A stretch of DNA of 64,000 nucleotides from Tetrastigma voinierianum (GCA_016808115.1 JAEQBH010002868.1:124001-188000); one strand, 5' to 3'; numbered from the stretch's first letter, positions 45,270 to 57,327 are shown. Notes: generated from the sequence alone by a model not told the origin. Program-made: numbers and translations.

Positions 45270-47695
45270 TGATGAGCTTAAAAGTCATCTATTTTCAGTC
45301 CATTTTTCTCGACACTTACATAAAAACTGATGAGTATTGTGAACTGAATAAACTTACCAAATTTCGTGCAGAACCCAAAGAAAGCGTAAAATGGTAATAA
45401 AAGGAGCAGAATGTGGCGTAGCTTTAACCGATATAATGGGATGAAGCAGGCAAAGAAGAACGACCTAGCGCCAAGAAAGCACTAAATGTCGCTTAAGCTT
45501 CGACAACAATCAAAATGCGTATTCAGGTTACATCAGTGGAACTCCAGTCGCAAATGAATCTTAATTGAAAACGAAATGAGCCAGGGAGGAAAGAAACTCG
45601 ACGTTAAACAACCAGGAATTGAAGAAGAAGAAACAATGTCGCGATGATCGATACCGCATATCAACACTACAAATGTGGCGCCGTGATATCGCCGGTAAGG
45701 AGAAAGTCGCCGCGACAACAATTTCAATAAAGACACGTCGCGACAACACCTGGTTGTCGTGACATCAATTACGAAGACGTGAGGTCGCGACAACATCAGG
45801 TTGTCGCGACAACACCGTACTGGCGGAAGTCGCTGATGACTCGTGACCGTCGCGACATCACCGCATGGACCGTGAAGGTCGCGACGTCGCAGCCGCCGTG
45901 ACGTGAGTTTCACGAGAAGAGGTCGCGCGACAAGATCAAGCCGGGCCGTGACACCACTTTTCACTTAAGACATGTCGCAATCCACAAAGAGCTCCCGCTT
46001 ACAAGGATCAGCGACAGCAAACGCAGGTCGCGACAAGAGCCTCGATGTCGCGACAAGACACTACCGGGCGCCAACAAAGTCCAAAAGAAATGCATCGAAA
46101 TTAGGCCCAACTAACCCTATAAATACGAAGCTTCTACCAAAAGAAACGCAGCTCTCGCGACTCGGGAAGAGATCCAAGGTCAAGGCCTCGTATTTTTTAT
46201 TTTCTTTCTCTTTTCTTTCTTTTGTTTTCGCTTTCCATTTTATTTTAGATTAGATTAGTTTGTATTTCGCTTCCACTTGGATTTGAACGTTATCAGAAAG
46301 GATTTAGCTGAATGCGTATTTATATTTCTTAAAAATTACCGTCCGGTTGTTTGAATCTGCATAAATTTTTATTTCAAACACCCGGGGCTCGATTTACAGT
46401 GGTTTTCTTGATCAGCAAGCCAATGTATGGTATAATCAGTAATTAGAAACCTAACTTCCATTGAATTGACGTTAATGTCATAAATTATCTTTCCTACAGT
46501 ATTTTATTCATTATTACCGAACCGATATTAAATCGACTTGCCGGTTTGCTTGCTTTCTTGAATTGATCCCAATATGTCGCCCCATGTACCCATAACGAGG
46601 TTGTTTCAGCTCTGATTTCCAGGAGGCCCTCTGAGTGACACAGAGAAGGCATTCTTGAGAGTAAGGAACAATTTCGGGAAGGTATTTGAACCTGATATTG
46701 CTGATCTAATGTGCTCAGCTTTAATCAATACATTTTCTTTTCACTTGTAACCGAGAAATGAGTTGAGTGAGTTATTAATTTAAGTATATGCGCAGAGTTC
46801 ACCACCGACAGTGAATTCGATCCCGTGTTAGCAAGGATCTAATCAAGGAAAGAGTAATCTGTTCTAATTTTGAGGATAGGGAACCAAAATAGTGCAAACC
46901 TCTACAATGACTATATTTAAGGAGCTCAGGGTTGCAGTCCATGTTGTGGGTATGAAGTATTGAGAAAGAAAAATACCCAGAACAAGGCTACTAGTTTTAA
47001 AAGTAGTTATCTCACCCTTTGTTCAGAGAAACAGCTTAAGGTGAATGATGAACGGTGTGGTTTGAGAGATCCAATACACTATCTTTTTCCTCGACTAGTT
47101 TTAAAAAATCAGAGTTCGTAGCAAAAGTTACGCAGATGCATCAGAGGGAATTGATTCTTCACAATAGCTGATTATTAAATGTTTTCTTTAGAGATAACTA
47201 TTAAATCTAAATTTGTTATTTTAATATTTCAATATTCAATTCATTTGTTATTCATTCATTTTACATCATTCTTTTCAAGCTTTCAAAGCAAAATCCCATC
47301 GTATTATCGTCCAAATAGTATGGAGCTTAAGTAGTTGGAGGTAGTTGACTGGAAAATTCTTGAGATCTCTCAGGATCGGGAGACCGACTTAAATCCAATT
47401 TACTACTTGTTCGACCAGGCACTTGCAAAGATAATCGATCAAAACCACAAAGAAAAATGGTTTACTTTATGAAAAATTTTAATCAACATCAGATAAAGAA
47501 ACCCACACCTGGTTTATGGTTTATTTATCGAGGACTAGATAATAATCCTTGGGCAATAAGTCATAAATTTCCAGAATGGGCATTTTGATCCATACTTATA
47601 GATGTAGTCAACAAGTTTTACGGCGCTAAGCTCGGGATTAGATATCCTTGGTGATAACGTCATAAATTTGTATACATCATATGGTCCAGTCAACA
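45270..47695 (+). repeat. 3' LTR of the Athila-like element
   Basis: 2,426 bp, TGATGAGC to CAACA. It contains the TCGCGA cluster (45,640-46,060, about eight sites) and the TATA box TATAAATA at 46,118-46,125, and ends with TATACATCATATGGTCC shared with the 5' LTR. Followed by AGAGT. Confidence 0.9.
46118..46125 (+). promoter_or_regulatory. TATA box, 3' LTR
   Basis: Identical to the 5' LTR site. If active it would read out toward the family R sequence at 47.7 kb. Confidence 0.6.
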
Positions 47696-49525
47696 AGAGT
47701 AGGCTTGAGAGGAGAGAGAAACAAAATTTCTAGTTCTCTCTAAGATTTACGGAAGGTTTTCATCGGAGAAGGTAAAGTCGGAACACGACGAGAGCCACGC
47801 GTAAGTACTAAAATCTGAGTTTTGGTCAAACCACGAGGTAGGGAATTTTTCCTACTTGGGTTATTTAGCCAGCACACGAATGGCTTGAGGTTTTCTTAGG
47901 AGGTCGTGAGAGTGCCGGTAGACCCTGTACCCCAAATTCTGACCGAGTGTAGGGAATTTTAGGAATTTTGGGACTATTTTCAAAAGGCCGAGTCAATTTT
48001 CAGACTGCTTTCTGACCGAGTTGAATTTTCCGGATTGTTTTTGAACAAAATTCGCATATAATATGATGATTTTCTGCAGTTCTGGACTGGGTTGAGGTTT
48101 GGTTTTGATCCGGGACTAATGTCTTCGGTTTTTGTGCTGTGTTTTGGTATCACAGTAATTCGGTGACGAACCGTGAAGGGACCAAGAGGTGCCCTGTTTT
48201 ATATGGGTCCGAGATTTGGGCCATTTTGTGTGTTGTGTATTGTTGGGAAATTAAATAATATGTTGTTGTGTGTAAAAATCATGTTAATATGTGTTTGTGT
48301 GATGTATTAACATGGAAATTGTGATGAATGAAAATTATATGTAGGAAATATAATTATCTGAAATTTATAAATATTGCATGTAGAATGACATGATTGCATT
48401 TCAAATGCGCGATCACATCGCGTAGAGTCGGATATGGGTGCATGGTACTACTATTCACCATTTTTGGTGAATGTGTGGTGAGCTCGGAAATGGGACCACG
48501 TCCAAAATCGAGACTCACGGTTGTGTAAAACAATAATAAATATAAATCACATGTATTTTGGTGTAGCAAGATGGGGTAGATACCCCCCAGGGTGAAAGAC
48601 CCAAATTTATATGCGATTAAACATGATCACCGGTAGTAAAAGCCCGTAAAAATGTCGGAAGGCTTGCGTTGATCCTGCAGTGTGACCCCGAAAAAGTCGT
48701 GGCCCATGAATAAACACACGGGATTTGATAAATTAAAATTGGAGGGTTGGTTTGGTCATCAAGTGAAACACCAATGACTAGTTTTTCACACTTGGCGTTG
48801 CATGTGTGAGGGAGTCAGTCGGGACTCGGGTTATGGGCATGAGGAGTCTCATCTCATGCATCACACGGAACATTCCAAATAGGATTGCATTATTTATATG
48901 GAATATGATGTTTTTTATATGCCATTGCATTTGCATTTAGGCGGGGAATAGCCCTTGTAGGAGAATTTTTCTACTGGGCATTGCTCACCTCGCTTGGGAC
49001 CCCTTCAGTACAAAATGGGACGGTGCTTCTCACTGAGCCTTGATTATGAAGAAGGTCACAGTGGCATTGATATTACTCTTGAGTAACATTTTTTTGCATA
49101 ATAAAAGAATTGTAACTAAATTCTTTTGGGACTATTGTCTAAATAATCGTGTAAGTAATTATGGTAAGAGGGTTGTGATTGGACTCTTACGAACTGTAAT
49201 TAAGCGTTTTATTTTCATAATTTAGATTTAAATGTGAATGAATGGGTCCCGGTAAAGGGATGTATATGTTGGGGATATGGACAGATGGACCCTATGGGGT
49301 CAATACTACTTATGTTGAGACCCTGGATGAGTTATGATTATTCAGTTATATAGGTTGTATGTTAGGTAGAGCTCCCTGAACAAAGGAGAATCTGCATGAT
49401 TTTTTTTGAAAATATGGATCCCGATAAATGGGACACAACAATGTGGTATCGGATCACCCGAAATCCATAGGAATTTCGTGGGTTAATGGGTTGTCAACGA
49501 GACCCCAAGATTTGGGGTGTCACAT
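47696..49525 (+). repeat. Family R LTR, right part after the Athila-like insertion
   Basis: It starts with the second AGAGT (47,696-47,700), continues into the GAGAGAGAAAC leader, GAGGTAGGGAATTTTTCCTAC (47,835-47,855), GTTGAGGTTTGGTTTTGATC near 48,091, GTGGTGAGCTC (48,476), CACCAATGAC (48,768) and TTGCTCACC near 48,980, and ends TTGGGGTGTCACA near 49,513-49,525. It joins logically to 24,940-25,098. Confidence 0.75.
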
Positions 49526-49890
49526 CGAAGATTGTCCAATAGCTTTGAATAAAGCTATTTATCGAAGATTGTCCAATGCTTTTGAATAAAGTTGTTTATC
49601 GGAAATTGTCCAATAGCTTTGAATAAAACTATTTATCGGAGATTGTCTAATGCTTTTGAATAAATTTGTTTATCGAAGATTGTCTAATGCTTTCGAAGAC
49701 TGTCCAATGCTTTTGACTAAAGCTGTTTATCGAAGACTGTTCAATAGCTTTGAATAAAGTTGTTTATCGGAGATTGTCCAATAGCTTTGAATAAAGCTGT
49801 TTATCGGAGATTGTCAAATGCTTTTAAATAAAGTTATTTATCGGAGATTGTCTAATGGCTTTGAATCGGAGGATGTCCAATGATTTTATT
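49526..49890 (+). repeat. 37-bp tandem array, about 9-10 units
   Basis: The consensus begins ATCGGAGATTGTCCAAT and ends GAATAAAG.TGTTT. One unit is lengthened and the last is broken. A single related unit exists near 24,650. It lies between an R LTR end and the next R 3' half. Confidence 0.85.
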
Positions 49891-50683
49891 TTTTTTAAAA
49901 AAAAGAGCTTTTGTTTTGGATAAAGGGTCATTGGGTGAAACACCAATGACAAGTTTTTACACTTGCCATAGGCATGTGTGAGGGAGTCGGTGAGGACTCG
50001 GGTTAAAGGCATGGTGAGTGACACTTCATTCATGGCATGTAGGCATTCCAAGCAGAAATGCATTTTACTTGGAATGTTTGATTGTGTGAACACAAAGATT
50101 GCAAGTGCACTTAGTTGAGATTTTGTAGGAGTTTACCCTAATCGGGGGGCATTGCTCACCGCTGTCATGGGACCCCCTTTCGTGCACAGGAGGCGGCGTA
50201 CAACGCTCACTCGAGGCCACAGTTATGAAGAAAGCCGAGTTGTGGCTTGTGATTCATTTTTGTAAAGAAGCTTGGAACAAACTAGTTCTAGCTTGTATTT
50301 TATGTAAGAAGAATTGTAAAAAAAGATACTTTGGAACAACCTTGTTTTAATTTGTAATATTTGTAAGAGTGTTGTAATTAAACTCTTGAGGACTATGGTA
50401 ATTAGTCTTGTACATTCTCAGAGGGATGAGGTCCGACAGGGACACTTTCACTCATAATTGACCCAAAGTGAGGTCATTGTATTATATTAGCCAGTGTCAC
50501 TGTGCCCAGATAGGTTGTATTTTGGGTAGACCTCCCCATATAAAGGAGACTCCATCAAATTTTCATTAAATCGTGGGTCCCTAAAAAGGGGACACGGTGG
50601 TGTGGTGTCGGGTTACCTAACATCCACGAGTCTTCCGCGGGTTGATGAGTTGTCAATAGACCCCCTGGTTTTGGGGCTTCACG
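49891..50683 (+). repeat. Family R LTR 3' portion
   Basis: GGGTGAAACACCAATGACAA (49,933), GTGAGGGAGTCGGTGAGGAC (49,977), TTGCTCACC (about 50,152) and an end GGTTTTGGGGCTTCACG near 50,667-50,683. With the array, it makes a second consecutive LTR 3' end. Confidence 0.65.
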
Positions 50684-50689
50684 TTGAAA

Positions 50690-50940
50690 GTTTAGGTTGG
50701 CATAGGGAGGAGAGGGGTCTAAGATTCAAGTCCCATAAGAGACAAATTATTGAGGAATATAACATAATACTATGATGTAATGCAAAGTGAATAGATGTCA
50801 ATAAAAAAACTAATTTCTACCAAATTAACATCAAAACAAATTGCCCATGAGCATGTGGTTCAACGTTCAACGTTTAAATAGGGAAGGGAGGGGTCCCGGA
50901 TTTGAGTAATAGTGGTAACTGTGAATCCCCGGGAGATCCA
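50690..50940 (+). mobile_element. SINE-like sequence, two weak units
   Basis: AGGGGTCTAAGATTCAAGTC (about 50,713) resembles a tRNA-type B box in context. A second similar unit (TTTAAATAGGGAAGGGAGGG near 50,873) follows about 160-185 bases later. No complete tRNA fold, poly(A) tail or target duplication was seen. Confidence 0.25.
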
Positions 50941-50944
50941 AATT

Positions 50945-51640
50945 TATGAGGAAGGGTAGAACGGTAAATTTCGATCAAAATATGAAATTTTTTTAGATCT
51001 TGGATGACGAAACAGACTTCATCGTTGGAATCGTCTCACGAAATCTAGCTACCACATTGAATTTCGTCGAATTCCAAGACAGTAAGAATTTCAGGTTTTT
51101 CAAGGCATCGAGGGTGGTGCGGGACACTTGGCACATTTTGAATGGCTCAAAATGAGACACGTGTCAAGTGGGGAGCAAGTCAAACATTAAGCTCAAGTGG
51201 ACCCATGGACATGTGAGCCATGAGCGGGAAGGAAACTAATTACATAAGGATAATCGATATGGTGTAATCCAAAGGGCCACTTAGAAGTGGACAAGTGGCA
51301 AGAGAGAGAAGACAATTCTATTGACCCAACCGGTTTGGGGGGAAAGGAAAAGGGAAAAAGAGAGCTGGAAGGAAGGAGAGAGTTTTAGAAAGATAGAGAG
51401 TCTACCTTCTCTCTAGATTTTCCGATGATCAGTCCGTCGAATCCCGACGAGACAAGAAGCAAAGTTGATCCCCAATACAAGGGCTACGCATGGGTACCGG
51501 TATTGTGGAGTTTCGACAACTCCGAGAGGTAGGGGTCTTCTCCTACTTGGTTATTTCTTGTCTAAAAATCCATGAAATGGTTTTGGGTGTTGTGAGGCTA
51601 GAAATGGCTATGGATTCTCTATAAAACCCGAGAAAATTCT
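50945..51640 (+). repeat. Family R LTR 5' portion, first tandem copy
   Basis: TCTTGGATGACGAAACAGAC (51,000), TTTCGTCGAATTC (51,061), AGAGAGTCTACCTTCTCTCT (about 51,393) and GAGGTAGGGGTCTTCTCCTAC (51,526-51,546). The next copy starts with the same order of motifs about 660 bases later. Confidence 0.65.
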
Positions 51641-51649
51641 AATTTTCTG

Positions 51650-53337
51650 AAAAATGGTAAAATGGTAATTTCGGTCAAAATCTTGAATTTTTCTAGATCT
51701 TGGATGACGAAATGGACTTCACCATTGAACTGCCCCGCGAAATTTACTCATGTCGATTCTCGTCGAATTCGAGACAATCACCCCCATGTTTTCGAGGCAC
51801 GGACGACAGCCGACACGCTGCGCAACCTCGAGCGGCCCAAGGTGACACGTGAAAGATTGTGAGCTAGTCAAATATGAGCTCAAGTGTGGTCCATAGGAGA
51901 CACATGGCTTCATGCCATTAGAAGGAAATCCAATGGGAATAGATAAGGTGATAGGGTAATCTAAGGTGTCCACGAGAAACGACATAAGGCTGAGAGCACA
52001 AGTCCTTCGACCAAGTTCTCCCAACTAGCCTGGGGAGAGGAAAAGTAGATAACAAAACCGAGAAAATATGAGAGATTTTAGAGAGAGTGTCTACCTTCTC
52101 TAGACTCCCGGGTGATCGCACCGGGCCGGTTCTCGCTGAACAAGAGGAGAAGTTGGTCACGCGTGGGTACCTGGGCCATGGAAGCTCGAGTAACTTCCTG
52201 AGGTAGGGGTTTTCTCCTACTTGTTTTATTTTTTAGCTAAGAGCCATTTTAATGGATGAAGATATCTTGAGGCCTGGATGGCCATGTTTTCGGTTCTAAA
52301 AGATTTGGACTGAGTGAAGAAATCCCTAGAGTGGTTTCTCACAGTCCCGAACTGACCGTGGACTGTTTGTGTGTGGCCTTGAGTGCCAATATGTTATTGC
52401 TTGATTGAATAACATGTTATGTTATTTGTGTGATGCTTAGGGTAGTTCCAAGATGGATAGCCGGATTGTATATTAGCCCATGTGGGCTAATTTTATGTTA
52501 TTGATATGTATGAATGAATAACATGATGATTGTGTTTAAATTCAGCAGATATGTAAAGCTTAATTTATTAACATGAATTGTGAAATGGGCATATTGCATT
52601 TCATATGCACCGGGGTAACCTAGAATAATAGGTGTGAGTTCATGACATGTCGTGGCTGCTAAATGGATTTCAAAGGAAGAAGAATCAAGTTTTAGAGAGT
52701 TGTCTAACAGCTCATCTCTGAGGAGGACCTGACTGCTCCTGAAAGTTATCCAAAGAATTCTGAGGGTTGTCCAATAGATTTTACTCGAAACTCGGTATTG
52801 TGTTTTCAATAAAACCTTTGTTTGAAAACAGTGTTTTCACACTTGGCGAGGAATGCGGAGGGAGCCGCAAGGTGGCCCGAGAAGTGGAAAGGGTGAGTCA
52901 CATTTTCATCCATTTCATGGTATACTGAAGTAGGAACATATATGTTTTGCTTAAATGTTTGGTTTGGTATTGCATGAGCACTTAGGTGGGGGAGGCACCC
53001 ATGTAGGATAATTCCACTACCGGCATTGCTCACCCTTGCCGAGGGAAAATTATATCAGTATCGAAGGTTCACTCTAGGGATGTGGGACATCCAGGTCTTA
53101 GAGACGGGCAGAAATGGCCATATGTGGCATTACAGCTTTTAAAATTGCAAAGATCTAATTTTGATAATTTGTAATCAAACAAATTGTAAATTCACTTATT
53201 TTTGCATAAAATATACATTTTGGTGAGTATGGATCCATGGGCCACGTGGCCATTTTTATTCACGTATTTGGTTCTATGCGGATATAAGACACATAGGTTT
53301 CCGCAGCGTGGTCAACGGGACCCCAGTGGCGTTACAT
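51650..53337 (+). repeat. Family R LTR, second tandem copy, to its 3' end
   Basis: TCTTGGATGACGAAATGGAC (51,700), GTGTCTACCTTCTCTAGAC (about 52,089), GAGGTAGGGGTTTTCTCCTAC (52,200-52,220), CACACTTGGCGAGGAATG (52,838), TTGCTCACCC (53,027) and the end GGGACCCCAGTGGCGTTACA near 53,318-53,337. Confidence 0.65.
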
Positions 53338-53459
53338 TCCCTTGCTCCATGAAGTAGAACTGACAAAGCTTGATGAGAGGGTCGCCCATGGACAACCCAT
53401 GTGATTGATTTGGGACCGTTAAAAATACCGATTGCTTGTCGACCACCGCCCTTGTGAAT

Positions 53460-54389
53460 TGTCGGAATTAGATAGCATGATATTGCTTCAAATGAATGTG
53501 GCTTCTAAATGTGTGTGGAAAATGATACATGCGTTAATGCATGCTAAATTGATGTGTTAACATGATTGTTGAATTATTTGAAATATAATAGTGTATGAGC
53601 CATTGGAATTAGATATATGAATTGGCATCATTGCATTCATATGCACAGTGACATCACATAGAGTCAGGTGTGGGTGCACGGTATGGTTGTTCACTACTCT
53701 TGGTGAATGTGGGTTGAATTTGTCTTTGGGACTACGTCCAATAAAGACTCATAGTTCAGATCATAAAATGAAAAGTAATTAATGTGTGTTGGATGAAGCA
53801 AGAAAGGGGCTGTTAGTCCCCTCAATTGAAAAGTTCTATGTGGGTGTAAGAGACCCGCGACATGAGCCTAAAGTTCTGTAAGAGTGTAAGAGACCCGCAG
53901 TATTATCCAAAAAGTTTTGTATAGGTGTGAGAGACCCGTGGTGTGATTCGGAAATTTCTGTGTGGGTGTAAGAGACCTGCGGTGTAGGCCGAAAAGTTCT
54001 GTTGCCCATAAAGAAGACACACTGTCATGTTTATCACTTAGACCTAGAGTTGTGATAGGAGTCGGGATTGACTCGGGATTGGTTACCCATTGGAAAATTG
54101 CATTAGGTGTTAGTGAGCCGACAAAGGCTTGGTATATGGGTGTCATTGGTATTACCAATGACGATTGCCACACTTGGCATAGGCATATTTGAGGAGCTCA
54201 CGAGTGACTCGGTATGGGCATGGAAACATTTCATGCATGATATAATTATTCCATGTACAAATTGTAACCAGAAGGTGTGGGCTGGAATAATGAGTTGGGA
54301 TGTGCTATTGACAGCATTTTAGGTGGGGAATAACCCACGTGAAAATTCAACCATCGACATTGCTCACCTCAAGTATGGGACCCCCTTTC
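53460..54389 (+). repeat. Family R LTR 3' half
   Basis: TTGCATTCATATGCACAGTG (53,630), a GACTACGTCCAATAAAGACTC block (53,730), a tandem array, CCAATGACGATTGCCACACT (about 54,154) and TTGCTCACC (54,360). It lacks the terminal GGGGTGTCACA. 53,338-53,459 carries nothing I can assign. Confidence 0.6.
53826..54000 (+). repeat. About 43-bp tandem array, four units
   Basis: Units follow AAGTTCTGTGTGGGTGTAAG with AGACCCGCGGTGTGAGCC. The position inside the LTR corresponds to the 37-bp array at 49.5 kb and the array at 20.3 kb, but the sequence is different. Confidence 0.8.
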
Positions 54390-54503
54390 ATGTTATCTTC
54401 TAAATGATTGTTTTATAAAATAATTGATACAAATTAAGAAAAAAAAAGGGTATTTTGAGAACATCTTTATGTTATCTTCTAATGATTGTTTTATAAAATA
54501 ATT
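54390..54503 (+). repeat. Direct repeat of about 36 bp, spaced 79 bp
   Basis: ATGTTATCTTCTAAATGATT with GTTTTATAAAATAATT at 54,390-54,425 recurs at 54,469-54,503. It lies between an R fragment and the inverted AT-rich element. Confidence 0.8.
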
Positions 54504-54559
54504 AAATAAATATATGAATGATTTAGAATATAATATTATACACAAATGATTCCGATGAC

Positions 54560-55640
54560 ATGTTCCAAATTAATAAAAATATTTTGAGTTATGAAATAGA
54601 CTTTGAGAGTGCTTGGTTGAGGTGATAGGTGATTCATCTCCAATGAACTTTTCTAGGCTACTTGGTAAATACTTTTAGAGCTAAGTAATAGCCGATCAGT
54701 ATAATATAATGTGAAAAAGCTACAAGTTTTTTTCATTCGGCCTTATTAAAATAGCGAATTTCCTTTTAGTATCCTCTTTTAGGATTTTTATTAATATTAT
54801 AGCTTATAAACTATATGAAATAATATGAATTTTTGTGGTTCTAAATTTATTTCATGTTATTCGTAAAAATAATAATATGAAATGATAAAATTTATAACTA
54901 TAAATATTTCATTTTATTTTATGAAATAATACTATTTATGGTTAATTTGTATAATTTACATTATTTTTTATTTATGAAATAATATTCTAAATTAATTCAT
55001 AAATTATAAATAATATGAAATATTATAATACTTTGTATGGTTTTATATAATATGAAAAATTATCACCAGACAAAAGTAATATATGAAATAAATAAAATAT
55101 TTTATAGTTATAAATAATAATATTTTTATTTATGAAATTATAAATAATCATTAAAATGAAATGTATTTCATAAATTCTATAGATAATATTAAAAAGATAA
55201 TTAGAAAATTTTCATAAATTCTATTTATTTATGAAATAATATTATTTCGTTAAATAAAAAACCTTTCTATATTTTTTTTAATTCTATTGTTATATATTGT
55301 TATAATTTGTATATATTATTTTTTATTTATTTCAATGTGTTATTTCTAATCAATCACTGCATCAAGCAACAGAGTAATAAGTTACTAACTATCAGTCGAT
55401 AGTCATACCAAACAATCACTCCCTAGCTATAACGCCTCACCTTCCCATACATGCACCGATGGAAGCATAGACGTAGCTGGGTGGCATATGCCCCCTGAAA
55501 ATTTTCCACTTAATTATTTTTTTTATGTGAGGATAATTTGCCACATAATTTTTTGTTTTGCATTTTTTTTATCCGAACACTTCATTACAATAATGGTTTA
55601 ATACTTTATCCTAGAAAAAATATTCCTATTTAACTTTGAT
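54560..55640 (-). mobile_element. Unclassified AT-rich non-autonomous element, copy 2 (inverted)
   Basis: The inverse partner of 860-1,850. On the plus strand it begins around TAGACTTTGAGAGTGCTTGG (54,598), runs through highly AT-rich sequence, and includes ACCAAACAATCACTCCCTAG (55,408), AATTTTCCACTTAATT (55,500-55,515) and GAACACTTCATTAC (55,576-55,589). It has no coding capacity. Homology is lost near 55,640, where the probable copia LTR begins. Confidence 0.6.
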
Positions 55641-55689
55641 CATGTACCACCACAGTTAGAAAATTTACACTTGCATAAAGATGACAGTC

Positions 55690-56210
55690 CAACACCAATA
55701 ACAATAAGTGAAGAATAAAAGTGAAAGAGAAATAAACCAAAGTAGAGAACAATCGAGTATCAGAAATAATTTTTAAGACAAATTCTGCCTTCTCCATGTT
55801 CTTGAGATTCCTCTATCTCCGTGATAAAACGGCCATTAACGACGATTAAAAAAGACATCGCTCCACTCCGGCGAGCTAGCTGATGATGTGTTCGCACTAT
55901 CACCGATAAAAGGACGAAGGAAGGAAAACTCAAGACTCGATGACCTTTTTGAGACACACCCACTGAAATACCCCAACAACCTTTATAAAGGAGAGACCTG
56001 GTCCTTTTGGAATGCCAAACCTTTCTAGCTTCCCAAACCCTTAGAATTCCGAATTAAATAATTCATTAAATTCTGAATTAAATTATTAATTGAATGTCAT
56101 TAATTAAATTATTCATTGAACGTCATTAATTTCATATAACTGAAATTCATAGAATTTTGAACAAAGAGTTATTTAGTAAATGTCATTAATTTCATTCACT
56201 ATTTCCAACA
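55690..56210 (-). mobile_element. Probable solo copia-type LTR
   Basis: On the minus strand it begins TGTTGGAAATAG at 56,210, a typical Ty1/copia LTR start, and has TTTATAAAGG at about 55,982-55,991 as a possible TATA box. 56,050-56,160 is built of three to four diverged units of about 27 bp containing AATTAAAT and ATTGAA. No copia coding sequence is adjacent, and the 3' end and target duplication were not found. Confidence 0.4.
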
Positions 56211-56269
56211 CCACTATTATAATAAAAAATATAATCCCAAAATTACCATTCTATCTTCTAAAAACAAAA

Positions 56270-56318
<49 letters not shown>

Positions 56319-57300
56319 TGTAACTCCAAAAAAAAACTTCCATTTATAACCCTTTTGGTGGAAATATAAGGAGGAAGAAAACCTATCTGAAAGATGGAAG
56401 AAACCTAACATAACTGGAAAAAAAACTTAACCTGCTATTTGAAAGAGGTGAAAAAACCAAAGCAAAGAAAAAAGCGAGAAGAAAAACTATGTTATTTATT
56501 ATTTATCTTGTAAATTTTATTAATATATTATATGAAGCATTTTATTATTTAGCTTGTAGCAAATTGATCTAAAATGTATGAATGAACTATTAAATAGATT
56601 TATTTTTATCTAAAGAGTATGAATATATCATATAGCAAAAATAGCCAAAAGGTAGCCCAACATGTAAATGGGTAAGGAGCCAAGAAGCCTAAACAAGTTG
56701 TAGGGGTAAAGAAACACTTACCACCCTCAAAAACCAGAACTAGAGAATACACATAAAGATTCTTACAAATAGAAATATCCATATCGAAAATTAAACTTAA
56801 CCAAGATGTTAAAGAGTTATTAAAAGAGAGTTTTAGCATGCTATTGAAATTGGAAAAAAGAGAATAAGAAAAAAGTAGAGACAAACCAAGAAATGAAAAA
56901 CCTTACACTTTTTTTCTTTTAGCATGTTACAATAGTGATAATATGATTTGCAAAGGTTTTGTCAAATCGTATCAATCATATTTTATTAGTAATCTTTTAC
57001 TATTGTACAATTAAAAGGTTGTAAGCTTGAAACAAATAAAAAGATTGTTAATAGCAATTACAATGTAAATATAATTATTCCAAAAGAATATTCTCAAAAT
57101 AATGTGTAAAATAGGACAAGTTTGAAAGTGTGTTAAACCCTATTAGGCTTTTGATCATCATAACGCTTTCTCCTTTACTATCTATCTATACAAAAATATT
57201 TCTCATTTACTATCTACATTAAAAAAATTAAAATAAACTTCCATTAGGTAAATAAATGCAATTTATAACATAAAAAGCATTATTTCACTCTCTTCACCTT
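56211..57300. other. Intergenic AT-rich sequence upstream of the split gene
   Basis: It contains a (TA)n microsatellite at 56,273-56,316. I see no gene, RNA or transposon signature in the rest. It is the only long stretch in the window that does not match another segment here, so it may be original host flanking DNA. Confidence 0.5.
56273..56316 (+). repeat. (TA)n microsatellite
   Basis: About 22 uninterrupted TA/AT units. Confidence 0.9.
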
Positions 57301-57303
57301 CTT

Positions 57304-57327
57304 CTATATATATATATATATATATTA
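57304..57327 (+). promoter_or_regulatory. TATA-rich promoter of the split gene
   Basis: A TATATATATA run about 105 bp before the ATG at 57,429, followed by CACACACA. Position and spacing fit a plant TATA box with a short 5' untranslated region. The pure AT repeat makes this suggestive only. Confidence 0.4.

Larger units (their letters stand above)
25099..47695 (+). mobile_element. Athila-like Ty3/gypsy element with a nested insertion
   Basis: This is a complete but inactive element of 22,597 bp. It has a 5' LTR (25,099-27,544), an Athila-type primer site, gag, protease, RT, RNase H, integrase, a third ORF region, a polypurine tract (45,256-45,269), a 3' LTR (45,270-47,695) and a perfect AGAGT target duplication. 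Subtracting the nested element at 28,838-36,474 leaves about 15 kb, within the usual size for the Athila group. The clade call rests on the LIRWVLLLQEFDLEIKDKKG motif in RNase H, the EESLYEAWERFK-type gag motif, the primer site and the polypurine tract. All ORFs are broken. The sequence on both sides is family R LTR and would be continuous without it. Confidence 0.9.

Noticed and set aside
50690..50780. Possible tRNA gene around AGATTCAAGTCCCA
   Set aside because: No matching A box, acceptor stem or anticodon arm could be drawn; only a B-box-like string is present.
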